Source: Albugo candida (lineage: Eukaryota > Oomycota > Peronosporomycetes > Albuginales). From it: a stretch of 64,000 nucleotides of DNA. Below are positions 19,401-32,672 of this stretch, piece after piece. The notes below the pieces were generated by a model that worked only from the letters and a program-made list of their open reading frames with translations, was not told the origin of the DNA and made no database searches. A program made the translations under genes and the position numbers. The DNA lies in contig JBDOQK010000017.1 in NCBI GenBank assembly GCA_040437565.1, positions 248,001 to 312,000 on the forward strand, given 5' to 3'. Position 1 is the stretch's first letter; every line of letters begins with the position of its first letter.

Positions 19401-22122
19401 AGTACTCCAAGCGGTATGATATGGGAGTGGCTTGACATGCCCCAAGGGCTATCCAATGCTCTGGCTACGTTCGAAAGTCTAGTGAAGCAACTGTTCAGAC
19501 CTCATCAAGGCTACGCAAAAACATACTTTGATGACATTTTTGTCCATAGTCGTGCCATGAACGTTCGGTCTGACGTAGAAAATCACATTTACCATTTACG
19601 AACTGTGCTCGGGTACATGCGCGCGAACAAATTGTATTCCAACGCTTAGAAATGCATCTTTTGCGAAAGAGATTTCCTTCTTAGGGTACGTCATCGGGGC
19701 GAGGATTAAGGGCGGATCCCGTTAAGGTAGAAGCCATAGTCGAATGGCCGCTTCCTAAGAACCAAAAAGATTTGCGGAAGTGGCTTCGCCTCGCCGACTA
19801 TTTGCATAGGTAGAGCGAGAATTACGCTGATATAGCTCGACGATTGTCCGATCTCATCAAAAAAGATGTGGAATGGTTCTGGACTACCACACAGAACGAT
19901 GGTTTTGAAGCAGTTAAGAAGAATCTCCTTCAGGTCCCGGTGTTGGCTTTGCCAGACCCTGAGAGGCCATTCAGTGTCTTCTGTGAAGCATCTGACTTTG
20001 TCATCGGTTGTGCTCTACTTCAAGTAGATACCGATGGTCATGACTCGCTGTCGCTTATGAATCACGCCAGCTCAAGGCTGCAGAGAAGAACTACCCGATT
20101 CATGACAAAGAGTTACAGGCTATGAATATGCTATAGTCGAATTCAGAGTTCATCTGCTAGGTTCTAAGACTTTTGAAATTGATACCGGTCATGCTTCATT
20201 ACGCACTGCGACTCAGTCGCCTCATCTCTCATGGAATAGCTCGTTGGCTTTCATTCTTTGTCGAATACAACTTGAAGGTGAATTATAAGCTGGGCAAGCA
20301 AAACGCATTGAGTGATGCGTTGCCTGGAAGGCCTGATTATGAGCTTTATCATGTTACGACACTGTCGTCTCCAATCACTGACTTAATCCGTGGGGCTTGA
20401 GCCAAGGATTATCAGTGTGTAGCATTGCTACGTGCGCTTGGAAGCGGGGAGTTTACAGACTCAGACATGAAATTGTCGGCACGCTTACGTGCCAGGCTAC
20501 ATCGATATTCCATCGATCAAGCCTGCTGTGCTACTGCAAGGATATTCCTCGCATCGTTGTCCCACATGTTGAGAAGGTAAAGTATCGAATCCTCTATGAG
20601 GCACATGATACTGCGTTGAGTGGTCATCTAAGTCGTGAGAAGATCTGTAGCTCAGTGAGCTAACACTATTGGTGGCCCAAACTCTGTAAATGGGTAAGCA
20701 CATACGTACGTGCGTGTGGAAAGTGTCAACGGGTAAACCCTTAGCGCATGCGGCTGCGCCGCTAGCTAGTTTACCAGTACCCACAAGCTGTTAGGAGTCC
20801 ACTAGTATAGATTTTGTGTTTGGCCTACCGAAAGATTCGGAAGGCAACACGGGTATGGTGGTATTTGTTGACCGTTTGAGCAAGATAGTTCTTTTCGCGG
20901 CTGTGCCGGACTCCATCGATGGTTAAGGCACAGCTACGCTGTTTATCGATCGAGTGTTCCATCAACACGGTTTGCCTGTGGCAATTATCTCTGATGGAGA
21001 TCCTCGCTTAACTGGAAGTTTTGTGGAAGTCTATTGTCAAAGTGCTTGGCACCCGATTGTACATGTCCACAGCGAAGCATCCACAGATCGATGGTCAAAC
21101 TGTGCGACTTAATTTTGTTATCTGTGATATCTTACGCAGCATTTTCGCTGATACACCTAAGCGTTGGAGCTCCATACTCCCTGAGGTTGAGTTTGCGTTA
21201 AAGAACTCTGTTCATGCCTCTACCGGCTATACTACGCTCTAAATGCGCAGGTCTGAACATGCTCCAACGCCTGAAGAAGAGTCAGTACCGCGTCAAGAGT
21301 ACGCTGTGCGTGACCCAAAGTCTCGCGGAGAAGCGTCACTTCGGGAATCAGCTTCTTGTGGTCCTCCACCGATACACCGACCTCCACCGGCGTTGCTTGA
21401 CGAGAAAGGGAACTTACAGCTCTATGGTGAGGATATTCTCGCGCGACATCGTCGTTATGGACAAAACAAGCATCTGGTGTAGGAGCGAGGATATGCCGAG
21501 TCATAGAACTCATTGGAGTATGAGATAACCCTTCGGCATGATTGCCCATACGCCTTGGATGTTTTTGAACATCGCAGCCAGGCTCATCGTGCGACCAAAG
21601 GCGCTTCCCCAGTAGTGGTATGGGGTTGCGGGTTGCAGTTGAGAGGAAAGAGCCTTATGCTCATAGCATGGCGATGCCATGGTGTTTGATCATTTGTACA
21701 ACCGTGAGATTATGTGTACGCACCACGTCCTCTATCGAGGGAAATGATTCGATCGATGTTTGTGGTAAGGCCAGTCTGGTGGGTGAGAGTTTATCAGGGC
21801 TACACGTCGGTTACTAACCGTTCTTAAGTGTGGTACACATTTGGGACGCTTTGGTTTATGAAACAGATATCGGTTTGTGGGAGCTGACGCGTGTCAGCCA
21901 CCGGTCATTAGTGCTTAGATGAGTTACGGTTAGAGTAAGGTACTCCTCTATAAAAATAAATAAAGTTAGTTCCCCTTTTGATCTGTTGGAGACAAGTGCC
22001 TTGTTAAGGCGTCTTAGATCTTGTGCACTTTGTGTTGTCTATTCCCTGAATTATTGAGTTCCTTGAACAAGGACCTTAATTTCATTGAGCTTGTTGAATC
22101 GTTGAGTCGACTTCTCTTAACA
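19401..22122 (+). mobile_element. fossil Ty3/gypsy LTR retrotransposon (chromodomain type), 5' part missing
   Basis: Parts in order: end of reverse transcriptase (MPQGLSNALATFE, then the YFDD box near 19527), RNase H (SVFCEASDFVIGCALL near 19975; LSDALPGRPDYE near 20310), integrase zinc finger (GHLSREK ... CGKCQRV, about 20620-20735), integrase core (SIDFVFGLPKDSEG near 20803), a chromodomain-like tail (about 21420-21560) and a probable 3' LTR. The order RT-RH-IN marks Ty3/gypsy (Metaviridae). It is clearly broken, with many interruptions, and its 5' half, gag and 5' LTR are not in the window. Age cannot be estimated without the second LTR. Confidence 0.85.
21829..22122 (+). repeat. probable 3' LTR of the gypsy element
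   Basis: A ~294-bp segment begins TGTGGTAC, ends TTAACA, and carries CTCTATAAAAATAAATAAA internally (TATA/poly-A-like). It lies downstream of the chromodomain. The partner LTR is not present, so the boundaries rest on the TG...CA ends only. Confidence 0.4.
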
Positions 22123-24739
22123 ACTAAATTGCTCATCGAGCAGATAGCCTTCCTCTGGCAAAAAGCTGTAGTAGATTCGCTACAGTTCAACTGGTAGGCT
22201 TCTACAAACTAATATCTAACGTAAATTTTCGCACCGACGATTACTAGCGGCAAAGCGTGATCACAATATGCAGATGAAATATTACTCTCAATCTAACCTT
22301 GTGGGTTCCATCCCGTCTTATTCAACAGGATTTGTGAGTCTTCCCAGATAGTCGTTCTAACCGGCGGTAAATGACAGCTTAAACTTGGTATATCTCTTCA
22401 CAACAAATTCATCCTGCGTGTACTCTATAAGTATTTCATGAAACAGAAATAAATTCTCGCTTGGGCGAGCTCATTGAACCCAAGCTTAGCAATTTCCATC
22501 TCTCGTGCAAAGACACAAACGCGTACGAAAAGATAGATATAATTTGCACAATTCAAGTCTGCCACCAATATTAAACACAGAAATTAAGTGGTTGTGCATT
22601 TTACGCGATATTCATAGTAAAGGCAAACGTGTAAAATGATAACAAAGTCAAAATACAGTAGAGGGTATTTCGTTTACTGTTTAACTTGAGGTCCCATGTC
22701 GAATTTCTTTTAGTACTCAGTTGATCACCTAAGAGAATCGGTGCTTTTAAAAAGACGAGGTTGTCAGGAACTGAAATTTTATTTGCATTTTATAGCTTAT
22801 CTTACGTTATCTTTCATTGTATTTTATATCACGGATACTTTACGTCAAATACGTATGCGTGGGACTTCCCGATAATATAACGATAGCGCTTTGTTGTGTT
22901 TCTACTCGTAGGAGGCGTTCTAATTTAAAAGGGGTATGCCGCATAAAGTGAGTAACCCAATTTCATGCTACCAAATCCCAAATGGTATGCAAGAGAGGGT
23001 TTAAAACTGTGTAATGTTTGACATACAATGGTTTTGCACATCGCCTCCGACTTTTATACAACCTGTCGTTTCGATGTTGTCGACTTCCAGAGGCTACGCC
23101 CATACTGCATCCTCATAAGTAGTTGAATAGAAAGATATGTGCATGGACATCACTTATAGCCTGTGTGAAATGCTGAGCGTACATTTCTACTTTCATTTAT
23201 TACTTGTTATATCGGCCAGTATAAATGAAGTCAGTGTATTTCGATTCCCAGACACACCGGTTAGGACACCGGGAATCCTCATGCAGAAAAACGGTTTACT
23301 TGCAATACGAGTAATTGAAGCATTAACTTAAGCCGAAAAGATATTCTAAATTCATCTAATGGTTAGAGTCGGTACCTTGTACGGCTTACAGGAATTTTAG
23401 AGAGGAAACATGACCGTGCAAACAAGCAAGATCTATATCGTTCGTGAATACTGCCCATCCGCTCGATTGTTACAGAAATTTACTCTACAGTAAGCTCAAG
23501 CAAATTCTGCTTTGAAGCTTTCCAAGAGAGTAAAACTGAATATAAATGCTTCTCTATAACATAGATAAATGGACGGTAATGTTAAATAAAATGTATTTGC
23601 TCGTCTGAGGACTTTCTTGACTTTACAGCATTTACAAGCTGGAGACAGTCTCGCATTAAGGGTGCTGAGACTACTGCGATACGGGATTATCAGCGAGACG
23701 ACATATTATCATCTCTCACAGGTATTTCACGAAACGNNNNNNNNNNNNNNNNNNNNNNNNNNNNNNNNNNNNNNNNNNNNNNNNNNNNNNNNNNNNNNNN
23801 NNNNNNNNNNNNNNNNNNNNNNNNNNNNNNNNNNNNCAATTCTATCAAATTGATTGATGCTTCAATGGAAGTGTGATGATAGTGGCACCATAAGATGCTT
23901 TGAATGGCAACCAAGGTGAGCCATCGCTTTCTTCGTTACATATTTGACGCGATGAATATCAATTGTTTCTATACAACTGACGTTTTGTCACAATCAACTT
24001 GAATTTGAAAAACGTCTCTTGCTGCCTCAGTGGTGAAGTACGTTAATCGATTAAATAGACCAGAATAAATGTCGTGCCTTTTGGAGTGTCTTGTGTATCC
24101 GGCATTTGCCTTTCTCTACACAATCAATAATCAACCTGTTCGCTCTCAAATCAAGTTTAAGACAAGAAAACAAATGTTATTGCCTATCTACTTACGCAGT
24201 CGCATGTCATGTAGATCACGAATGATTGCGTTATCGAATCTTTTGAAAACACTAGATAGCAATCCAACAAGGACGACTTCCGTGAAAATTTAATTGGAGA
24301 TTCTAATGAGCTTTCTACTTCAACTCTTCATCGATCGTGATTTATCTGGCACATGTGCTTAAATGATGTGTTCTACGCGTCACTGAATGGCCCACAGGCA
24401 TTCTTACGAGATCGTTTTTGTCTTACTTGTTGCTGGAGCTGTGTGATCATTATGCATGATTAGAGCCGTCGAACCTCAAAGATGATAGCATCATCTAATT
24501 GTTGATTAATATGGCTTATATTATCCGCCAAGTTTTGAGATTCTTTTCAGGCATGGAAGTAAAAGGATTTAGATTCGACAGGTCAAGCTAGGCTTTAACT
24601 TGTTGCTTACGAATTGACCAACTTAATTGTTGCGACGATTGCAAAAAGCGGTTGCTATGGCAGATACAGTAGAACAGGATTTTGCAATTGCGTTACCATA
24701 CGTACTTTGACTTCACGCTCAAAAGTTTAAGCATCCGAA
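22123..24739. other. long AT-rich spacer with gap 23737-23836
   Basis: Mostly non-coding. It holds one candidate secreted peptide (23170-23331) and a short fragment (23617-23736) that resembles sequence near 32.8 kb. The flanks of the 100-N gap are not repeated. Confidence 0.4.
23170..23331 (+). CDS. candidate secreted peptide or first exon (53 aa)
   Basis: ATG 23170 opens a 53-residue frame beginning MLSVHFYFHLLLVISASI, a good signal-peptide-like core, followed by ~30 polar residues with two VRTP/RFPD-like turns and no cysteine. It may be a stand-alone peptide or the first exon of a decayed secreted protein. No family recognised. Confidence 0.25.
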   Translation: MLSVHFYFHLLLVISASINEVSVFRFPDTPVRTPGILMQKNGLLAIRVIEALT

Positions 24740-24763
24740 TAATCTAATAGAATCTTGCAGCTG

Positions 24764-25009
24764 ATGCTGCTACTTTTATGTACCATCCCAGGAGCCTACT
24801 ATCAAAAGCATTCTTTTCTAATCAAACTTACAAGGCCGCAGACGACGCCCAACTCCAGTGAGGCGGTACAGGGTGGTACCGTGCTGAATATGGATCTGTT
24901 GCTTCCTCGTCATAGGGTGATCCCAGGCAACTGCATGTGTGGACGATGCCAAATGGCTCACTTTGGTAGACCATTCAAGTGCAGGAGCCACTCAAAAGGT
25001 TACTATTAG
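24764..25009 (+). pseudogene. LINE ORF1 fragment with zinc-knuckle-like motif
   Basis: An 81-codon frame from ATG 24764 ends in CMCGRCQMAHFGRPFKC (about residues 57-73), reminiscent of the CX2C..H..C zinc knuckle of LINE ORF1 proteins but with altered spacing. Its position just upstream of a LINE endonuclease/RT favours ORF1. The motif also happens to satisfy CX2CX5G (see the rejected list). Confidence 0.4.
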
Positions 25010-26999
25010 AATTTTTATGATGAATCCTTACGTAAGAACAAGGCTGCAGCTACAGCGCATTATCGCGTGGAGATCCCGAAGCCGAAATCTTCGAATATTG
25101 CAGTAGTATCTGAATTTCTTACGCAGAATGACTGCATTGGTCAGCCGTGGTCGCCAGAATCAAGACCGTTCAGCCTTGCAAGCTTGGAATAGCAATTTCA
25201 AAAAGCGTCAGGTCGCCCCGCATTCACATTGGGAAATTACTAATATCGCTCCTCCGGGAACACGGCAACACGGTGTTTGAGGCTCTTCTGGATAGTCATC
25301 AGATTGAACTGGTGTCTCAACCCCAGGTAGAATGAGAGTCGGAAGGCACGTCTACGGAGCATGTGACCAAGTGGAGTGCCAGTCAGTCAACGTTGTAGAT
25401 GAATAGTATTTTTCAGGGACGATAACACCTCACACTGTCGATTCTATCTGACTGTATTCGGTGTCGCTATTAAGGTTGAAATGAAGGATACTTTGAAATC
25501 CCCCTACGAAAAGAAGTGTGAGATACTTCTGAATAACTTTCGAGAAGCGAAACCTCCGAAGCAGTGGAAATGACGACGTGGAGAATTTGCTCTGCGTCCT
25601 CGACGTGCTCTGTAATATTGGTGCGATTCGGGAAGGAATGCGAGCAAATCGCATTCGGGAAAAAAAACTCTTTCCTCTGCGTGGTAAGAATACTCCGATT
25701 CCAACGGAACGTTCACGTTTTGGTCAGCGTGGTCCATACTGTCTGGATCTAACTATCCGACCAAGTCTCGTCGTAGCTAAATTCTCCTCCAGATATCACA
25801 CCACTGGAACACCACAACTACCGCGGCCATCCCTTCCAAAGGACAACTGCCGAAGAGCGGGGAGGGGTTGCAAGTGGACAAGGAGTCATCTAGAGGAAAA
25901 ACCATCACTACAAGGCTTAAAGAAATCAGTATAGTGAGATTGGGATATGGAAAATACAGCTGGCTCGTTCGTGTATTCAACGTCACCGTGTTGATCCATT
26001 TCGACAATTTGTTTCAGCCATGTCCTCGAGCTCTAACCGACTTGGTCACGAATGCTTACAACCTGGTTCTCGCAACCATGAAGGTGACAATTGAAGTGTT
26101 TGGCGAGCTGGTGCATGAAACCCGCTTTCAAATTATACTCCTGAAAACATAGATGCCAAAGAGGTAGCCACGTCAAAAAAAGGCTGCCCCCTTATTAGAG
26201 AGAACGTCACATCAGGTAGAACAAGCGAAGCGATCAACACGGGTTGACAAGGTTGGAGAGCTTATGGAAGTTGATTCGAAAAATCTACTTCTCATAATGC
26301 GACCAGATAAGCTGGTTCAAGAGGACGTGTACATTCCATTTGTGTGCAGGCTGGTTCTGTTCTGCACGAATCCGGACAAAATCATCCATACGCCGTCAGT
26401 TGAGGATCCGAGAAGTCTGAACGGTAATCTACTCCCGTGTATGGATTTGAATGAGAAAGCGTTCAATGAATTGGTGCATCTACTGATAATCAATCGCGTA
26501 TATGCTTCTCGTGATTAAATGAAGATGTAACGTTATCAAAGCGATATAGTCGCCATGTCGTTAAAAATGTTTTATCAAAGCGTGACGTGATGTTTGTGCA
26601 AATAGCGTCATAGTGGAAGTCAGTGCCGTAATTAGTTGTTGGTTTGCCAAGAGCAACGAAAGTTTTTTCTATCATGGAATTGATACTCATATGTATTGTC
26701 CCCTCTCTTTTTCCAGATGATCCTTGAGTCCAATTTGACACTGAAAAGGAAGTGCGATTGGATTGGGGCCATCATTATCGATTATTGCCAGCCAATGTGC
26801 TCCTATCGATGTCAAGCTCAGCGACGAATTTTAAGTGCTAATCGCAATGGCTTGTCGGTATATGCCGAGAAGCTCGTAATCGATATAGACGAACTCTCCG
26901 TAAAGCATTACTTTTTCTGGGAGAATTTGCAACAATTCACCCCTGCATGCAAGATAGTGAAATGAAGTTGATTGCTGGTCCACTGCGACGTGAATACTA

Positions 27000-29900
27000 A
27001 GGACTGCTCGATTTTTCCAACGTGGAATTCATCTCAATGTTCACGGTGAATGTCAATGAAAATCATCCGATGGTCATCTTATATCGATCACGTCATCCCA
27101 CAGCACTACAGTTCTGTGTTCAAGAAACCAAGATTCACGATCGCAACCAGCTGAAATCATCACACATTTTATCACATTAAAAATTGCAGGGTTAAACGGT
27201 TTTCAGTAATAACAGCAGTGCAATTTGCATCCAGCTAAGAATCGCAGTGGCGGTGTTACAACAATTCTTCGTTCGGACATTCCTGATTATTTAACAGCTT
27301 GGAAAAACCCACCGAATAAAGCATTCGAAATCACTTTTTGGGTTAGCGTCCTCCCGTTCACGGTGCATTGATCTATCTTATAAATGCATATGCACCGGCC
27401 AAGACCGATAAAATTGTGCTTTTCTTTCAGCTGTTTTTCTCCAGCACTTTTGCAACGCTCGGAAGACATTTGAAATTGGTGATCTATTTAAAACATCACT
27501 CGATCCAGCTATGGATGCTTGGAGTGAAACAATTCGGCACGAGTTTAACCAATTAGCGTAATTAGAATGGCTTCCGCAATCAGGTGTGGTCGACGATTGG
27601 AGAATCCAGCATCCTATTGAAGAAGTATTCCCAGGACCATGACCGCCAAAGAGCCGTCTAGATTACATGTCTGTAGAGCTGTTCAAATCATCCCTCCACG
27701 ACATGCGGGAGATCATCTAGACCCAAAATACCTTTTACGAATTGAATCTAATCTCCGGGGCACGGACATTTGGAATTAGCATTACGACTATGTGAATATC
27801 CTCAAGTTATCGAAGCAATCAAATGGAAAGCGAAATTTGTGCTCGAACAGTTGCGGACAACTTCCAATCCCGGAAGCATGCGGGAAAGGTGGAAGACGAA
27901 AAAAAAGAACGCGCTTTAAGAGTCGAGAAAAACCTGTTAGACGATAGCCGACCTGATGTGGGCTCTTGACAGCGTGCTTTGGAAGCCTCATCTGCTTGAA
28001 ATCGCACTACATACACTAATCATTCACGTAATTTTTTCGAACGGAGCGTCCAATGATTCAAAATTTTGAGCACAACAATGTCAAATAAAGCAAGATCAGA
28101 GCTTCGATCATTATGTAAGCACGGAGAAATACTCCGAAAAACATTTTTTCTCCCTTCGGATCGTTCTTGTCGTCGCGTCCCCAATAGAAAAGGTCATCAA
28201 AACATGTGGCCTGGCGACATCGAATCCGAGGGAAATGATTGACAAATTTAGGGATTAATTGGGATCTTGTCATGGGCACTTTTTATAGCTCCGATACCGA
28301 CTCAGCTGATACGTGAGACGGAAATATGAAAAACTACTAGATTCGATTCAAGTTGCACTTCCGTCAGAAGAGCAACGCCGACTCTCAACTCGCCTAAGTA
28401 GGACCGAAATCGCTGAATCGATCAAGCGCATGCGAATTACATTCCTTTCCAGGTATAGATGGACTACCAGATGCATTTGATCAGCTTCATTCGGACACGT
28501 TTGCCGAGTGTATGAAGATCGTATTCGAATATCAGCTAGGAAGAGGTATCCTAGTTCGATCGCAACGTCACTCGGCAATCACATTGTTCTAAAAAGAATG
28601 ATCACGAGGTGATTCTGGAATCTTTCGACCGATCGCACTGCTTTGTGGGGGGGGGGGTGAAAGTACTTTGAAAAGTGTCGGCGCATTGATTACACTCCTT
28701 CTTGCCAAAAATGGTCCAAGAAGATCAAAAATCCTTTTATAGAGGATGATCGATGCGCCATCACAATTCGACATCGTACCGACATAGAAGACTTGGTCAA
28801 TCATCATGGGAAGAAAGCGTATGCGACTTTAATCAATTTTGAAGAAGCTTGTAATCGAGTCAATTAGATATACATGTTTCCCCTACTGGAAAAAATGCGC
28901 GTTGGGAAACGTTTCATTGAATGGTCTCGTCTTTTGTACACCTACATAGCGCACTTCTAACGATCAACGACAATATCACACCGTCCATTACACCACAACG
29001 TGGAGTGAAAAACCTGATCCTCTCTCATCATGTGTTTTTCTCATGAAGATCGAACCTTTATAAATTACCTCGACAGCATGAAGAACATTGTATTTGTATC
29101 AATGGCACGACTGTCTCTACTAGATTATTCTCGCGGACGATTTGACATTGCTTTCCTAAACACCAAATGATGTTTTGACGCATCTCCACGTCGTTCGACT
29201 CTATTGCGATGGATCTGTTGCTAGAGTCACCTTGAGCGAATCATCCTTGCTCCTGCTTAATCGGACCATGCCTTTTTTACGTATGCCCAATTTGACCACA
29301 ATGGGTCGGGAGGATTCGGTCAAATGTTTAGGCATTTTGTTCGGCTATGCACCACATTTGATGGTTATTGCAACTCTCGACAAACGTTTTTATGATGGTT
29401 TTGGTGTATGTTTTCGACGAACTAAAGAGATCCTTAGTCGACTATTGATTGCTCAAATGATAATTACAGCTGTGACATTTCACGATGCATGCGGACATAA
29501 CATCGGAGGCCATCGACAGCAGCACTTGATGCAAAATCGATTCTTGCTTGGTCGGGAAAACAAAAACTTTTTGACGCACGTTCAACTGATCAGCAAAGTA
29601 TATTCTATACCTTCGTCTACGAGATAATATCACATCATATTCTTTTGGTGGAAAAATGGATTTAAAAGTGGCATCAGATAGATTGGAGCATTATAATGTT
29701 AGATTTGGATCTTCTCCAATGTTTTTGTTATCACACAGAACACCCGATGTGATTCTACTACGATCAGAAATTGAGCTATGAAACCGCTACTCATAGTGAT
29801 TCGGGTACGCAAAGCGTTTGGTGCAATCTTGGCATGGTAAGAAGAATCAAATTCCTCACTCCGGACAACGATCGCTACAGCCTTCACGATCCGAAGCTGT

Positions 29901-30930
29901 GAGTACGTCTTTCGAGCTTGTGATAAATAGCTTATGTAGAAAGCATTCGTCGCCACATACTACACGACGAAGAGCTGACACTATCGGATATGACTGAAGA
30001 AATGTTCGTGACGACTTATTGTCGATGCTACAAAGCCTTCGCTTAGATACTACAGCGTATCCACTTGACGATCGATCTCAACACTTGGATTCAACCAAGC
30101 TCTGGTATTAGATCGTTTTCTTGACGTACAAAGCAAGAAGAGGGAGTATTTTCGTCCTACTTTTCACGTCACCAACTATCACGACTTGGTGGACACCTCC
30201 CGACCCAGCCAAGTGTCACTCCACCTCATTGGTCTTTACGGAAGAGATCAGACGCACTAGACACAGAGCGAGTTCGAACATTCACAGTATGGCTACATCA
30301 TGGTAACTTCGTAAGCGTTTCTTTTCGATTTTTGATGACGTCCAATTTTGTCTTGTCCAATGGACCTTACCGGCTCAATCGCGTTTCTGGGTTTCTAGAG
30401 GTACTCAACAGAATTATATTGCGCACTCACCCTTGGCGTGGATAAGTTGAGTCGGATCAACATCTCTTTCTCGGGTGTGTTCACTCACCACACTATGGCA
30501 GGAGCTGCTCGCTTTTTGGGATCGGTTTTCCCTATCCCGTCCACTTCGATGCTTATTGCACGTGCTATCGTGTCAGCATCACGGTCGAAGTGAAGAGACT
30601 TTCAGCAAATTATACTAACCCATAAGACAGACATTTGAAGCAATGACGATACACTATATCGAGCAGATAGAAAAACGTCGACGTTTCGAGCACCGATCAG
30701 CAAGTCCGGCAATATCACAACTTTCCGCAATTTACGCCATATTTTTGCGCACATTCAGTACTTCGAACGGCAATGTCACGATCAAGACAAGCGCACTCAG
30801 CTTGGAAGTGCAATTCGCAACGGAGGGATCGTTCGCTGAAGATTTGAAAGGTCGACGAGCCGCTGCTGCTTGTCCGGCACATACAAGTAGAAATGCAATT
30901 TGCAACTCCAAAATTAGTATTTTTTTAAGG
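27000..30930 (+). pseudogene. LINE ORF2 (endonuclease-reverse transcriptase), decayed
   Basis: Domains in order are EEP endonuclease (27.06-27.7 kb), RT (28.35-29.2 kb) and a C-terminal zinc-type region (30.3-30.9 kb). The RT catalytic box reads ADDL. Frames change many times; no segment longer than about 150 codons is open (29175-29627). An 11-base G run sits at 28647-28657. The element resembles L1/Tx1-type LINEs rather than RTE or CR1, judged by the INAYAP and SRLDYM endonuclease motifs. Confidence 0.75.
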
Positions 30931-31028
30931 AATTCATAACACTGTTTATCGGATTCTCTAACTGCCTTCCTTATCCTATCATGAGCACATGACCGTGTGA
31001 ATATCACTTAAGTCTGACTTCAAACCTA
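29637..31028. repeat. left copy of exact 1392-bp gap-flanking duplication
   Basis: Recurs at 31129-32520 (offset 1492) across the 100-N gap 31029-31128. It contains the LINE 3' part and the first ~107 bp of the SINE. Confidence 0.9.
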
Positions 31029-31128
31029 NNNNNNNNNNNNNNNNNNNNNNNNNNNNNNNNNNNNNNNNNNNNNNNNNNNNNNNNNNNNNNNNNNNNNNNN
31101 NNNNNNNNNNNNNNNNNNNNNNNNNNNN
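31029..31128. other. scaffold gap (100 N)
   Basis: Exactly 100 N between identical 1392-bp segments. Confidence 1.
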
Positions 31129-32520
31129 ATATTCTTTTGGTGGAAAAATGGATTTAAAAGTGGCATCAGATAGATTGGAGCATTATAATGTTAGATTTGG
31201 ATCTTCTCCAATGTTTTTGTTATCACACAGAACACCCGATGTGATTCTACTACGATCAGAAATTGAGCTATGAAACCGCTACTCATAGTGATTCGGGTAC
31301 GCAAAGCGTTTGGTGCAATCTTGGCATGGTAAGAAGAATCAAATTCCTCACTCCGGACAACGATCGCTACAGCCTTCACGATCCGAAGCTGTGAGTACGT
31401 CTTTCGAGCTTGTGATAAATAGCTTATGTAGAAAGCATTCGTCGCCACATACTACACGACGAAGAGCTGACACTATCGGATATGACTGAAGAAATGTTCG
31501 TGACGACTTATTGTCGATGCTACAAAGCCTTCGCTTAGATACTACAGCGTATCCACTTGACGATCGATCTCAACACTTGGATTCAACCAAGCTCTGGTAT
31601 TAGATCGTTTTCTTGACGTACAAAGCAAGAAGAGGGAGTATTTTCGTCCTACTTTTCACGTCACCAACTATCACGACTTGGTGGACACCTCCCGACCCAG
31701 CCAAGTGTCACTCCACCTCATTGGTCTTTACGGAAGAGATCAGACGCACTAGACACAGAGCGAGTTCGAACATTCACAGTATGGCTACATCATGGTAACT
31801 TCGTAAGCGTTTCTTTTCGATTTTTGATGACGTCCAATTTTGTCTTGTCCAATGGACCTTACCGGCTCAATCGCGTTTCTGGGTTTCTAGAGGTACTCAA
31901 CAGAATTATATTGCGCACTCACCCTTGGCGTGGATAAGTTGAGTCGGATCAACATCTCTTTCTCGGGTGTGTTCACTCACCACACTATGGCAGGAGCTGC
32001 TCGCTTTTTGGGATCGGTTTTCCCTATCCCGTCCACTTCGATGCTTATTGCACGTGCTATCGTGTCAGCATCACGGTCGAAGTGAAGAGACTTTCAGCAA
32101 ATTATACTAACCCATAAGACAGACATTTGAAGCAATGACGATACACTATATCGAGCAGATAGAAAAACGTCGACGTTTCGAGCACCGATCAGCAAGTCCG
32201 GCAATATCACAACTTTCCGCAATTTACGCCATATTTTTGCGCACATTCAGTACTTCGAACGGCAATGTCACGATCAAGACAAGCGCACTCAGCTTGGAAG
32301 TGCAATTCGCAACGGAGGGATCGTTCGCTGAAGATTTGAAAGGTCGACGAGCCGCTGCTGCTTGTCCGGCACATACAAGTAGAAATGCAATTTGCAACTC
32401 CAAAATTAGTATTTTTTTAAGGAATTCATAACACTGTTTATCGGATTCTCTAACTGCCTTCCTTATCCTATCATGAGCACATGACCGTGTGAATATCACT
32501 TAAGTCTGACTTCAAACCTA
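31129..32520. repeat. right copy of exact 1392-bp gap-flanking duplication
   Basis: Identical to 29637-31028. It continues through the rest of the SINE into unique sequence. Confidence 0.9.
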
Positions 32521-32658
32521 AGGAGGCAGATATTTTTCAAGCTTATTTCTTGGGTGGGCTCAAACCGCTGCCCACACTGCCGGAGGTCGTTAGTTAGACC
32601 TCCAGTAGGGGTCCGTGTGCTCAAGTGCTCAACCGACTGAGCTGGGGCGGAACCCTCT
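32414..32658 (-). mobile_element. tRNA-derived SINE with target-site duplications
   Basis: Same family as 63554-63796, on the minus strand. The tRNA-like head with A box (AGCTCAGTCGGTT on minus) is at the right. The B-box region is rearranged, carrying an inverted stretch (GGTCGTTAGTTAGACC), so the internal promoter is damaged. It is flanked by 14-bp target-site duplications CCAAAATTAGTATT (32400-32413) and CCAAGATTAGTATT (32659-32672) with one mismatch. It landed at or just past the 3' end of the LINE. Confidence 0.85.
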
Positions 32659-32672
32659 CCAAGATTAGTATT

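Larger units (their letters stand above)
24740..32399 (+). mobile_element. L1/Tx1-like LINE, broken (inflated by a 1.5-kb assembly duplication)
   Basis: An ORF1-like part occupies about 24764-26518. ORF2 follows from about 27000: an apurinic-type endonuclease (VQETKIHD near 27120, SGGVTTILRSDIPDYL near 27250, LINAYAPAKTDK near 27370, SRLDYM near 27657), a reverse transcriptase (EIAESIKRMR near 28410, INFEEACNRVN near 28834, TPQRGVKNL near 28990, LADDLTLLS near 29128) and a C-terminal Cys/His region (DQHLFLGCVHSPH near 30455). All three parts are interrupted by many stops and frame changes, including one right after the RT INFEEACNRVN motif. The 5' end is not defined. The 3' end is close to the SINE at 32414. 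Everything from 29637 to 31028 is repeated at 31129-32520 by contig overlap. Confidence 0.8.

Noticed and set aside
24938-24967. CX2CX5G match (CGRCQMAHFG) behind a hydrophobic start at 24764
   Set aside because: It sits immediately upstream of a LINE endonuclease/RT and looks more like a degenerate ORF1 zinc knuckle (with a further Cys and His nearby) than an effector.
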